Origin: Blastopirellula sp. J2-11 | Lineage (GTDB): Bacteria > Planctomycetota > Planctomycetia > Pirellulales > Pirellulaceae | NCBI RefSeq assembly: GCF_024584705.1 | Contig: NZ_CP097384.1 | Span: forward strand, 3,472,001-3,536,000 | Direction: 5' to 3' | Length of the DNA: 64,000 nucleotides | Shown here: one piece after another, positions 56,709-64,000 of the stretch | Layout: each line of letters opens with the position of its first letter | Numbering within the stretch: position 1 is the stretch's first letter | Translations under genes and position numbers: made by a program | The notes under the pieces: generated by a model | The model's input: only the letters and a program-made list of their open reading frames with translations | Database searches by the model: none | What the model was told of the DNA's origin: nothing

Positions 56709-58661
56709 TTATGGAGAAATGCGACTTCGCAAGGGAGCCGCAGAAGATGCCTGAGGAACGCCTGCGTTTAGCTGTTCTTTCAGCTCCGGCAGATGATCTT
56801 CATAGACATCTCTTGGGTTACATGCATGCTTTTTGCAAATTCCCGCGGCCATCCCAACAACTTCGCCCATCATGCCTGTGGTTCTCTGAACGCGCACGGT
56901 CCCCAAGGCAATATGGGTAACGCTGATATTTCGCCCTGCCATAAAGAGGTTATCAATATTGCGCGAGTACAAGCATCGATAGGGGATTGGGTAAGGTTCG
57001 ATTTGTAAATGATGGGCTTCGGATTGAAACGCTTCGCAAGCGCAAATCGGCTTTAGCGGATAATGCAGGTCGATAGTCCAAGTTGTTGTGACGCATGCGT
57101 CTGGAAACTCTTTCTGCTCAACGATATCTTGTTGGCGAAGAATAATGTCGCCGAGCAGGCGTCGCGACTCTCGCTTTCCTCCAATGTAGGCTATCCAAGA
57201 CAGCTTCCAGGGAGCATATTTTTCGCGATACTTTTCATCGTTCTTCAGAGTAGCCCAATTTCCGTAAACAATTCGAAAGGCGTAGTCACGAATACGCTCA
57301 ATTTCGCTGACTTGATCGCGCTGAGCGCCTGTTTCCCAGTCCCAGTCACCGCGCGTCGTCTCAACGCATGATGTGCTGTCGAATTGAATTGCCCAGGGGC
57401 ATTCCGGGAAGGTAGATGACTTCTCCTCTTGTTCGGCATTCCATTGAACTGATGTCCCCATGACTAATTTATCGGCAACTTCTGGCGCCAACGCTTCATT
57501 CGTTTGCGATTTGGACTCACGACCAACTCTCAGATCGGCTTTTGCGAGATAGCCGAGCGTTCCGTCTCCTGTGCAATCGACAAACATGCGTCCGCGAAAT
57601 AAGTGTCGTTCACCTGTTTTGATGTTTTGACCGACAACCGAAACGATGCGGTTGCCGTCCATCATGACCTCATTCATGTGAGTGTTGAGAAATAGGTCTA
57701 TGTTTTTCTCGGATAGTATGGCTTGAAGCTTTCGATCGTCTTCGTAGTTGCTAGCCGCACCTGCATTGTGCTGTTTTTTTTCGGGATGCGCCTTAATGAC
57801 CGCTAGTATCCGTTTGCTGCGAAGTGAGTCGGGATTTTGTTCGGCCTCCCACAGATTCCAGTGACCGATGGGGCCAATTTCATCGACGACAGATCCGAGT
57901 TTAGGGTACGGACTTTGAAAGATAAGCCCGGAGAGCCCAACGCGAACTTCAGAGCTATTGTTGCCGCCAAGCACGGGGCGGTTTTGAAGCAGCGCGACAC
58001 GGCAACCGTTTCGTGCGGCGCTAATGGCAGTGCAGCAGCCAGCCACGCCGCCTCCTACAACGACCAGGTCATATTCGCCCACTAAAGGGGGCGCGTCCGG
58101 ATAGCCTAACTGCTTTCTTCTAAAGCCAGCCATATCCGGGTCTTGATTCGGAGGCGAAAAGTCGTGATCCGTACTGAAGAGAATTGCATCGCACCGTCCT
58201 GCAAAACCGGTAAGATCATGAATCGCCAGCGTCCGCCGCCCTTCGGATATCTCGACGATGCCCCCTTCTTGCCAATGCCACTGTTCATCTGCAATACCGA
58301 AAGTACAATCCAACCTCTTGCCGTCAATAGAAAGCTGAAACCTACCGGGAAATCCTACGGCTTTCATTGCAGGCGGCGTCGTCTCTTTTTTCCATGGAGC
58401 GACCCAGTCTCGAGTTCGAACCCAAACCTTGTAAGCTCCAGCGACTGGAAACGCAACTTCCGTCTCAGCATCTGCAACTTGCTGGCCTAGGCCGTGGGCT
58501 AGAATAAAAGGGGAGCCCATTTGGCCCATTGCTTGTTGGTCAATTACCCAGCCTCCGAGATTTGAAAAGCTTTCCGCTTCAACGAGGACGGTTGCCGCCG
58601 ATGCAGCGGTGGAGGTGATGGCCAACCACAGGATGACGACTATACAGCGGGCAGTATGCAT
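56709..58661 (-). CDS. Secreted FAD-dependent oxidoreductase (FAD_oxidored family)
   Basis: 650 residues with a signal peptide (CIVVILWLAITSTAASAA). Residues about 25-170 form a carbohydrate-binding-like beta domain (VLVEAESFSNLGGWVIDQQA, YKVWVRTRDWVAPW). The FAD domain begins YDLVVVGGGVAGCCTAISAA and continues GCRVALLQNRPVLGGNNSSE, VRVGLSG, then MFVDCTGDGTLGYLAKADLR. The C-terminal end has FMAGRNISVTHIALGTVRVQ and RTTGMMGEVVGMAAGICKKH. PF12831-type proteins oxidise sugars or similar substrates. It belongs to the same minus-strand cluster as its neighbours. Confidence 0.9.
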   Translation of the reverse strand: MHTARCIVVILWLAITSTAASAATVLVEAESFSNLGGWVIDQQAMGQMGSPFILAHGLGQQVADAETEVAFPVAGAYKVWVRTRDWVAPWKKETTPPAMKAVGFPGRFQLSIDGKRLDCTFGIADEQWHWQEGGIVEISEGRRTLAIHDLTGFAGRCDAILFSTDHDFSPPNQDPDMAGFRRKQLGYPDAPPLVGEYDLVVVGGGVAGCCTAISAARNGCRVALLQNRPVLGGNNSSEVRVGLSGLIFQSPYPKLGSVVDEIGPIGHWNLWEAEQNPDSLRSKRILAVIKAHPEKKQHNAGAASNYEDDRKLQAILSEKNIDLFLNTHMNEVMMDGNRIVSVVGQNIKTGERHLFRGRMFVDCTGDGTLGYLAKADLRVGRESKSQTNEALAPEVADKLVMGTSVQWNAEQEEKSSTFPECPWAIQFDSTSCVETTRGDWDWETGAQRDQVSEIERIRDYAFRIVYGNWATLKNDEKYREKYAPWKLSWIAYIGGKRESRRLLGDIILRQQDIVEQKEFPDACVTTTWTIDLHYPLKPICACEAFQSEAHHLQIEPYPIPYRCLYSRNIDNLFMAGRNISVTHIALGTVRVQRTTGMMGEVVGMAAGICKKHACNPRDVYEDHLPELKEQLNAGVPQASSAAPLRSRISP

Positions 58662-58779
58662 GATTTTCGTTTTCGCAAAGTGGCGTGATTCTGAAATCGC
58701 GTAGTAGATAGATGGCTCAAGTAAGCGAAAATGCCAACATGTCCTAGCGTCTTAAAAAATGGGGCTCGGCAGGCAATTG

Positions 58780-59898
58780 CTACTTTAGCCAAAGGTCAAT
58801 TGGCCTCTTGGCGTCAACATGAAGCGGCAGATCAATTCGCCGTCCTTCTCCCGCTGAAGCATAAGCCGCCATCACAATTTCCATAACGGCGAGTCCATCT
58901 TCGCCAGTTACGATTGGCTGATTGTCATGCTTAACACAGTCAACAAAATGCGCCATTTCCTGAGGGAATCCATAGTTCCAGAGTTCTTCATAAATAGTAA
59001 AACTCCATCCCTTGGTGCCACCAGACTTTTCTACGGCATACTCATATCCATTTTGTGAGTACGTTTGAATGGAATTTCCTTGCAGTAAATTAGCGTATGC
59101 GAGACCTTTGCTCCCATAGACTTCGGCCCTGTCGTCCATTCCGCCAAGCTTGGCCCAGCTTTCTTCGGCTAGGCCACGGCAGCCATTTTCGAATTCCACA
59201 ATGATTATCGCATCGTCATCTCCACGGGTTTTGTCGCCGTGAACATAGGTGCCCATTTGAGCCAGCACGCTGACTGCCCTTGGGCGATTGAGACAATCTG
59301 GCCCTGATAGCAACCACCGGAAGAATTCAAAGGCATGGCACCCCAGATCTAGCGTGACGCCCCCTCCCGAGCGTTCCATATCCCAGAACCATTCTGAGTG
59401 GGGACCGTCATGTTTCTCCGATTGCTTTAGTAAGTAAGGAACGCCGATAGCTCCCTCATCCACAAGCTGTTTTAATCGCACGTATTTGGGGGCGAAGCAA
59501 AGCTCTTCGGCGTACATCAGCTTCACCCCAGCCTTGTTGCATGCGGCGATCATGCGATTACACTCTGCAAGACTAGGGGCCATCGGCTTCTCTAAAACGA
59601 TGTCCTTGCCTGCTGCCGCCGCCGCCAGTACCGCCTCGCAGTGCAAGTGGTTCGGCAGCCCGATAACTACCATGTCGATTTCTGGCATTTCCAGAAGCTT
59701 TTGGTAGTCCGTAAACCAATGGGCGATCTTGTGCTTGGCGGCGAATGAGCGGACATTTTCTTCCGTTGCAGAAGCGACCGCAAGGATTTCTGCGTCTTTT
59801 ACGGATCGAAGCGCCTCAACATGAATGCTGCTGATGAATCGGCTTCCCAGCAGGCCTACGCCTACCTGGCCGGCGATAGAATTTTTTATACACGTCAT
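58780..59898 (-). CDS. Cytoplasmic-type Gfo/Idh/MocA oxidoreductase
   Basis: 372 residues from the ATG at 59898; codons before it are unrelated. There is no signal peptide, unlike the two paralogues. QVGVGLLGSRFISSIHVEAL gives the dinucleotide fold, IDMVVIGLPNHLHCEAVLAA and LEKPMAPSLAECNRMIAACN the EKP catalytic region, and GGGVTLDLGCHAFEFFRWLL the substrate-binding region with a conserved His. An inositol- or sugar-dehydrogenase-like role is likely. It begins 5 bases after the isomerase stop, so the two are co-transcribed and possibly act in sequence. Confidence 0.9.
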   Translation of the reverse strand: MTCIKNSIAGQVGVGLLGSRFISSIHVEALRSVKDAEILAVASATEENVRSFAAKHKIAHWFTDYQKLLEMPEIDMVVIGLPNHLHCEAVLAAAAAGKDIVLEKPMAPSLAECNRMIAACNKAGVKLMYAEELCFAPKYVRLKQLVDEGAIGVPYLLKQSEKHDGPHSEWFWDMERSGGGVTLDLGCHAFEFFRWLLSGPDCLNRPRAVSVLAQMGTYVHGDKTRGDDDAIIIVEFENGCRGLAEESWAKLGGMDDRAEVYGSKGLAYANLLQGNSIQTYSQNGYEYAVEKSGGTKGWSFTIYEELWNYGFPQEMAHFVDCVKHDNQPIVTGEDGLAVMEIVMAAYASAGEGRRIDLPLHVDAKRPIDLWLK

Positions 59899-59903
59899 GT
59901 TGA

Positions 59904-60833
59904 TTATTTCTGTGAACTTGCGGCAGCACAAATGCGTTCCAGTAACGCTTTGGATTTTCGAATCCCATCGTACTCGGATAAAACGGGACCCTCGTATTCA
60001 ATCCCAACGTAGCCGTGGTAGCCGGAAGACAAGACGATGTCCATCATGCGAGGATAGTCGATGCTGGTTTCTTCGCCATTGTCATTGAAGTTGTAGCTCT
60101 TGGCCGACACCCCTTTGGCGTAAGGCATTAATTCCTGGATGCCCCGATATCGATCATAAGTCTGTTCCGGCGTGATATTAAAATTTCCGAAGTCAGGAAG
60201 CGTTCCGCAGTTGGGCAAATCTATCTGACGAATCAGTGACGCTAGCCAAGCGCCATCGGAGGACAGGCCGCCATGATTTTCCACCAGAATGTTTATTTCT
60301 TGCTTCGCCGCAGCCTCGCACAGCATGCGAATGCCTTCCGCAGCACGATCTCGCTGCTCATCGGCGCTTCCTTCGGCGTCTGCATAAACCCGAATCGAAT
60401 GACAATTCAAGAACTTGGCGGCCTCTACCCATCGCAAATGGTTGGCGACGGCTGATTCCCGCTCTTTCTTTGCAGCAGCGCCGAGGGTGCCTTCGCCGCC
60501 GCACATAATCAGCAGGCTCCGGACTCCATGGTCCTCGGCTCGCATTTTCATCTCTTTCAGATACTTGTAGTCAGTGACCTTATCTTGGAAGAAGCGATTC
60601 ACATATTCGACAGCGGTGATCCCAAAATCTTCGCTGGCCATTTTAGCGAAATCGAGGTTGTTCAAAGTTCCCCCGTAGAAGCCTCGATGAAGAGACCATT
60701 GCGCCAACGAAATCTGAAATGCGACCTTCTCTTCAGCAGCGACTAGCTTATCCGCCAAGCAAGCGGTCAAGCCAGTTCCAATGCAGGTTAACGTCGCATT
60801 TTCAAGAAAGTTCCGCCTAGTAATCTTATTCAT
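59904..60833 (-). CDS. Tat-exported sugar phosphate isomerase/epimerase (AP-endonuclease-2 fold)
   Basis: 309 residues from the ATG at 60833 (MNKITRRNFLENATLTCIGT, a twin-arginine signal). A TIM-barrel of the xylose-isomerase-like family: FQISLAQWSLHRGFYGGTLN, LDFAKMASEDFGITAVEYVN, HGVRSLLIMCGGEGTLG, HSIRVYADAEGS, NILVENHGGLSSDGAWLASL (metal-binding Glu), GTLPDFGNFNITPEQTYDRY, and GYHGYVGIEYEGP with the last Glu. Metal ligands look complete. With the dehydrogenase just downstream it may epimerise or isomerise a keto-sugar. Confidence 0.88.
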   Translation of the reverse strand: MNKITRRNFLENATLTCIGTGLTACLADKLVAAEEKVAFQISLAQWSLHRGFYGGTLNNLDFAKMASEDFGITAVEYVNRFFQDKVTDYKYLKEMKMRAEDHGVRSLLIMCGGEGTLGAAAKKERESAVANHLRWVEAAKFLNCHSIRVYADAEGSADEQRDRAAEGIRMLCEAAAKQEINILVENHGGLSSDGAWLASLIRQIDLPNCGTLPDFGNFNITPEQTYDRYRGIQELMPYAKGVSAKSYNFNDNGEETSIDYPRMMDIVLSSGYHGYVGIEYEGPVLSEYDGIRKSKALLERICAAASSQK

Positions 60834-61084
60834 GTTTACCGCTCTAAAAATCATCATCGTTAAGGCAAGCGTATGCCTGATCTGACCAAAGTCTAGGTGC
60901 GAGTCCCGAGCTCGTCACTGAGATTCTGTAGCGTTTGAGTGTTAAATATGTATTGCGTAATTAAACTGAGAGATGATTCAACGTGATCCATAGCGTCCAT
61001 CCAGCTCATAGCGTATTCATGTAAGTGGGGGGAATTCGTTGCACAGCGGTGGTTTGAACTATCTTGAAGTGGGAGTCGCAGGCA
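60834..61084. promoter_or_regulatory. Divergent promoter region of the sugar cluster and its regulator
   Basis: 251 bases between the isomerase start (minus) and the XylR-like regulator start (plus), A/T-rich in the middle (TGTTAAATATGTATTGCGTA, ATTAAACTG). The regulator probably binds here. No operator can be delimited. Confidence 0.5.
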
Positions 61085-62281
61085 ATGTCGCTATCGGACA
61101 AGCGGGAAAAATTACGGCCGCATGTTGCAGTTCTTGTTGACAGTACTGGAAATTACGGTCGCTTGCTGCTTCTTGGAATTGCAGAGTATGCGGAGACGCA
61201 AGAGAACTGGTCGTTGTTCATCGAGACGCGGGGGACAGGTCGGCTTAACACGCGGTGGCTGGAGAATTGGGCAGGAGACGGCATTCTGGCATATATCGAA
61301 GATATCAATACAGCGTCTAGCTTGCTGCAAGCTGGAATACCGATTGTTGAAACCTATGGGCATGCATGCTTTCCGGATGTGCCATCGGTTGGAAACGACG
61401 ATATAGCCATCGGCCGTATGGCGGGTGAACATCTAGCGGAACGCCGTTTTATTCATTTCGGCTATTGCGGGTATCCTAGTCAGTCTTGGTGCAAGCTTAG
61501 GCTTCAAGGGTTTCGCGAAGCAGTTGACAAACGAGCCTCTTGGTTTGATACGCACTTTATTCCAAGAAGTTTTCCTTCGCTGCGGCGCTGGGAGAAGTCG
61601 CAAGTTGCCCTTGGGAAATGGCTGATCGAGGCTCCTAAGCCGCTCGGTCTAATGGCTTGCTCGGATCGATGTGCTCAGCAGGTGCTGGATGCTTGCCGTC
61701 GGGTCAATTTAAAAGTCCCTGATCAGGTTGCAGTACTTGGATCCGACAATGACGAGGTCCTTTGTCGGGTCTCTGACCCTCCTCTGTCCAGCGTTGCTGA
61801 CAATCCACGTAAGATTGGATACGAAGCGGCCCGTTTATTGTCACGATTGATGCTAGAGAAACGATCGTCTGAAGAAAGAATGGAGCCGATCATGATTCCG
61901 CCTCAGGGAGTAATTACCCGGCGATCTACGGAGGCGATGGTAACTGACGACGCGATAATCGCTCAGGCGCTTCAGTACATTCGCGATCATGCTTCAGAGT
62001 CGATCGATGCAAGTGCCGTAGTCCGACAGTTTCCACTCTCTCGCAGCGCTTTTTATCGTAGGTTTTCAGATGCCGTTGGACACTCACCGCACGAGGAAAT
62101 CATCAGAGTTCGGATTAATCGAATTCGCGAACTCCTTGTCCAGACCTCTTTGCCGCTCTCGCGGATAGCACACCTATCAGGTTTTGGGCATACGGAATAT
62201 ATGGTCGCTGTCTTTAAGCGACGAGTGGGCATAACGCCTGGCAAATATCGGACAAAGCATCGCATCGTGATTGACAATTAG
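61085..62281 (+). CDS. XylR-like transcription regulator (LacI-type sensor, AraC HTH)
   Basis: 398 residues from the ATG at 61085 (MSLSDKREKLRPHVAVLVDS); a TTG at 61064 is an alternative. Residues about 12-280 form a periplasmic-binding-protein-like sugar sensor (NYGRLLLLGIAEYAETQENW, MAGEHLAERRFIHFGYCGYP, MACSDRCAQQVLDACRRVNL, VPDQVAVLGSDNDEVLCRVS). The last 100 residues are an AraC-type double HTH (DASAVVRQFPLSRSAFYRRF, RINRIRELLVQTSLPLSRIA, HLSGFGHTEYMVAVFKRRVG). This is the E. coli XylR layout. Divergent from the sugar cluster and likely its activator; the inducer is unknown. Confidence 0.9.
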   Translation: MSLSDKREKLRPHVAVLVDSTGNYGRLLLLGIAEYAETQENWSLFIETRGTGRLNTRWLENWAGDGILAYIEDINTASSLLQAGIPIVETYGHACFPDVPSVGNDDIAIGRMAGEHLAERRFIHFGYCGYPSQSWCKLRLQGFREAVDKRASWFDTHFIPRSFPSLRRWEKSQVALGKWLIEAPKPLGLMACSDRCAQQVLDACRRVNLKVPDQVAVLGSDNDEVLCRVSDPPLSSVADNPRKIGYEAARLLSRLMLEKRSSEERMEPIMIPPQGVITRRSTEAMVTDDAIIAQALQYIRDHASESIDASAVVRQFPLSRSAFYRRFSDAVGHSPHEEIIRVRINRIRELLVQTSLPLSRIAHLSGFGHTEYMVAVFKRRVGITPGKYRTKHRIVIDN

Positions 62282-62339
62282 CAGGCTGCTGAAAAGTCGG
62301 GCGGTTGGGCGCGCTGCGTGCTGTGGCCGGAAAGCGCTT

Positions 62340-62616
62340 CGCTTGCCTAGCGATAGGTGATGGATCGGCCGGCGTTTTGCCCCTTGATGACGGAGGGCTT
62401 GTTGGTTGGCGCATTGGGAGACGCGGCGGCCGTCGCCTGCTTGTTCCACTATAGCGATCGCGGTGGTCAATACGCAGGCAAACGGTTCCGATCGTTGCCG
62501 CGTCGCGCATCGATTCGCCAAAGCGTCGACTCCAACGACAACTGCGACCGAAAACACTTCAGCACCGGCTACCGAACGCCAGTTCTACTCAAGAGCCATC
62601 AGCCTAGCGAAAAATA
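62340..62616 (+). pseudogene. Decayed IS3-family transposase fragment
   Basis: The frame LVGALGDAAAVACLFHYSDR, then GGQYAGKRFRSLPRRASIRQ, then SVDSNDNCDR resembles the IS3 OrfB core (HSDRGSQY...GIRxSMSxxGNCxDN). Only the second catalytic Asp region is left, the following Glu region is out of frame or lost, and no intact start exists. The sequence CAGGCTGCTGAAAAGTC right after the regulator stop may be a terminal repeat. 62617-62878 shows no gene. Confidence 0.65.
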
Positions 62617-62878
62617 AGACGCCAGCAAGCTTTCATTTCGAGCGCTATCTCAAAAAAACACTACAAGATGGGGGAGTCGGCATTTTTGAAAAATAAACCA
62701 GCTGCAAACTACGTCTTGAAGTGTTAGCGAGTGGTTCTTCTAGATGGATCTCGTCCAGAGAAGATGAGACCTTTGCGAGCGTCACTTTTCTGGAAATCAC
62801 CTCAGTGTGAAACAGCGAAATCAATAGTGAGGTTCAGCCTGAGCGATCAGAACCCAAATCTAGGAGGCAAGGGAGATT

Positions 62879-63361
62879 TCATTTTGAAGATTGGGCGCGC
62901 TCTCGGTCGTCCGGCACGTTGATGTCAAGTGAAGTCGCCTCTGACGGCAACTCAACTTCCATACGATATTCTTTAAAAAGCTGCCTGCCCTGCGGAAGTT
63001 CTATGCCAACGGGATTTCCATCCATCCCTAAAACACGCACAACGTAAGAGCCGCCAAAGATCCCACGATTCACTTTTGTTTTGTATTCGCCATTTTGAAT
63101 CTCAGCATAGGCCGCCGGGGCTGAATTCCCCTTAGAAGCGTCCGGTTCAAAAATTACTCTCCCGATTGGAACCGGTTGTTCACGAAAATTTACCTGACCA
63201 TGCACTTCATATCCGTGCTGATCTGAAGCAAAGCAACCAATGAGAAAAGTCGTCTGGACGATTAAGCAAATACGCAACAGTTTTCCCGAGGCGTTTGCAA
63301 GATTCAATTTCAACGCCTTATTTGGAAAACGATGCTGGTCAGTACTCATTGCGTTACTCAT
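62879..63361 (-). CDS. Small lipoprotein with CarboxypepD_reg-like fold
   Basis: 160 residues (alternative ATG at 63349). A lipobox (TTFLIGC) lies about residue 43, preceded by a hydrophobic stretch (LLRICLIVQTTFLIG). The domain is like that of 25249-25680: YEVHGQVNFREQPVPIGRVI, FEPDASKGNSAPAAYAEIQN and GGSYVVRVLGMDG. It lies next to a DUF1559 gene on the same strand, the same pairing as at 25249-26864. Function unknown. Confidence 0.75.
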   Translation of the reverse strand: MSNAMSTDQHRFPNKALKLNLANASGKLLRICLIVQTTFLIGCFASDQHGYEVHGQVNFREQPVPIGRVIFEPDASKGNSAPAAYAEIQNGEYKTKVNRGIFGGSYVVRVLGMDGNPVGIELPQGRQLFKEYRMEVELPSEATSLDINVPDDRERAQSSK

Positions 63362-63500
63362 TTACGTCAGTTTTGGGACAAAAACTATGGATATCCATAT
63401 TCAGTAACATGGAAATCACCGAATAATGGTTAAACCATATTTGTCTTTCGCTGTCTCTGCATGTCCTGAAGCTTACACAACAGAAAGACGGGGGATTCTT

Positions 63501-64000
63501 CTAATGCGAAACTGGCGTTCCATCGGCACGGGACCCTAGCAATCGAAGGATAGTTAGGTCTGTCGTGTCAGACAAAAACTGCACGGAACTATCCGCAAAT
63601 ACAAACAATGCGCCTTGCGGGTGCTTGCTGCCAAACGTAGATGTAGCCGGCCCAGCTGGATAGTCGACAGAAGGATCAAGGTCAGAAGAGTTTATGCCTT
63701 CCATGGCAGCGCAAAGGCCGGACGGGAAATCGTACAGACCCATTGGATATGCTCTCAGTCCAGTATCCCAGCTCGTGTATCCCGTCGGCGCTCCAGAAAT
63801 ATGTGGGCAATATTTCGTCTCGCCAATCATTATGACATTGCTCGTGCCATCGGTAACCGAAGCAAATCTGTTTGACGAGTTGTTGTGAAAAATTCCGTTG
63901 TAAAAATAAACACGATCCGGGGCGTCACTCGCAGTGCATTTTGGCGCTGAGCCTCCCCCCTGACAAGCATAATAGTTTGTGTTGCATGAATCGGAGGTTG
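63501..64000 (-). CDS. DUF1559 protein, C-terminal part (runs off right edge)
   Basis: The stop is at 63501 and the frame is open to the end of the window (no start visible; an internal ATG at 63830 is not the start). The C-terminal hallmarks of DUF1559 are plain: VYFYNGIFHNNSSNRFASVT, TDGTSNVIMIGETKYCP, and the H-x9-DG-like motif FGSKHPQGALFVFADSSVQF, here with AD in place of DG. The N-terminal prepilin motif lies outside the window. Confidence 0.88.
   Translation of the reverse strand, partial: TSDSCNTNYYACQGGGSAPKCTASDAPDRVYFYNGIFHNNSSNRFASVTDGTSNVIMIGETKYCPHISGAPTGYTSWDTGLRAYPMGLYDFPSGLCAAMEGINSSDLDPSVDYPAGPATSTFGSKHPQGALFVFADSSVQFLSDTTDLTILRLLGSRADGTPVSH

Overview
The window looks like a chromosome segment of a planctomycete, most likely Pirellulaceae (Blastopirellula/Rhodopirellula-like). 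This is inferred from gene content: secreted DUF1559 proteins with prepilin-type N-termini, DUF1501 and PSCyt1/DUF1549/DUF1553 proteins, several DUF1080 proteins, many twin-arginine Gfo/Idh/MocA oxidoreductases, and a type II secretion operon in planctomycete order. No species can be fixed from the sequence alone.

Layout. 1-11,536 (minus): a type II secretion/pseudopilus operon read gspE-gspF-gspG-(H)-(I)-(J)-gspK-(PilM/L)-(M/C-like)-gspD, with gspD running off the left edge. 11,759-14,069: a secreted Spy/CpxP-like protein and a divergent secreted EF-hand protein. 14,273-18,089: a two-component system whose regulator and kinase genes are separated by a porin gene on the other strand. 18,562-22,410 (plus): a bicarbonate module of a small membrane protein, an SbtA-family transporter with an extra CpaB/RcpC-like periplasmic domain, an SbtB-like PII protein and a beta-carbonic anhydrase, closed by a strong terminator. 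22,845-23,849: ApbE. 24,247-28,387: DUF1080, lipoprotein, DUF1559 and Gfo/Idh/MocA genes in visibly more A/T-rich DNA. 28,388-29,624: non-coding, with a 34-bp tandem repeat. 29,625-31,247: secreted M28 peptidase with two PDZ domains.

31,513-47,693 is an accessory island: tRNA-Ser(GCT), a tyrosine integrase reading toward it, an excisionase-like protein, an unknown HTH protein with three precisely spaced upstream repeats, and a complete type I-C cas set (cas3-cas5c-cas8c-cas7c-cas4-cas1-cas2). The array has 56 identical 32-bp repeats and 55 spacers. cas4 carries a +1 frameshift. The far end of the array abuts a truncated, stop-containing LysR-type regulator remnant.

47,824-62,281: a carbohydrate-utilisation cluster on the minus strand (DUF1080, Gfo/Idh/MocA, sialate O-acetylesterase-like, DUF1501, PSCyt1/DUF1549/DUF1553, FAD oxidoreductase, Gfo/Idh/MocA, sugar-phosphate isomerase) with a divergent XylR-like regulator. 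After a decayed IS3-type transposase come a small lipoprotein and a DUF1559 gene that runs off the right edge.

An interspersed palindromic repeat family (full elements about 183-185 bp) occurs at several places between genes. Related repeat sequence also forms the N-terminal coding part of one pseudopilin gene. The most unusual items are the RcpC-SbtA fusion with its SbtB/carbonic anhydrase partners, the triple-repeat/HTH locus, and the frameshifted cas4 beside a large, perfectly uniform array.
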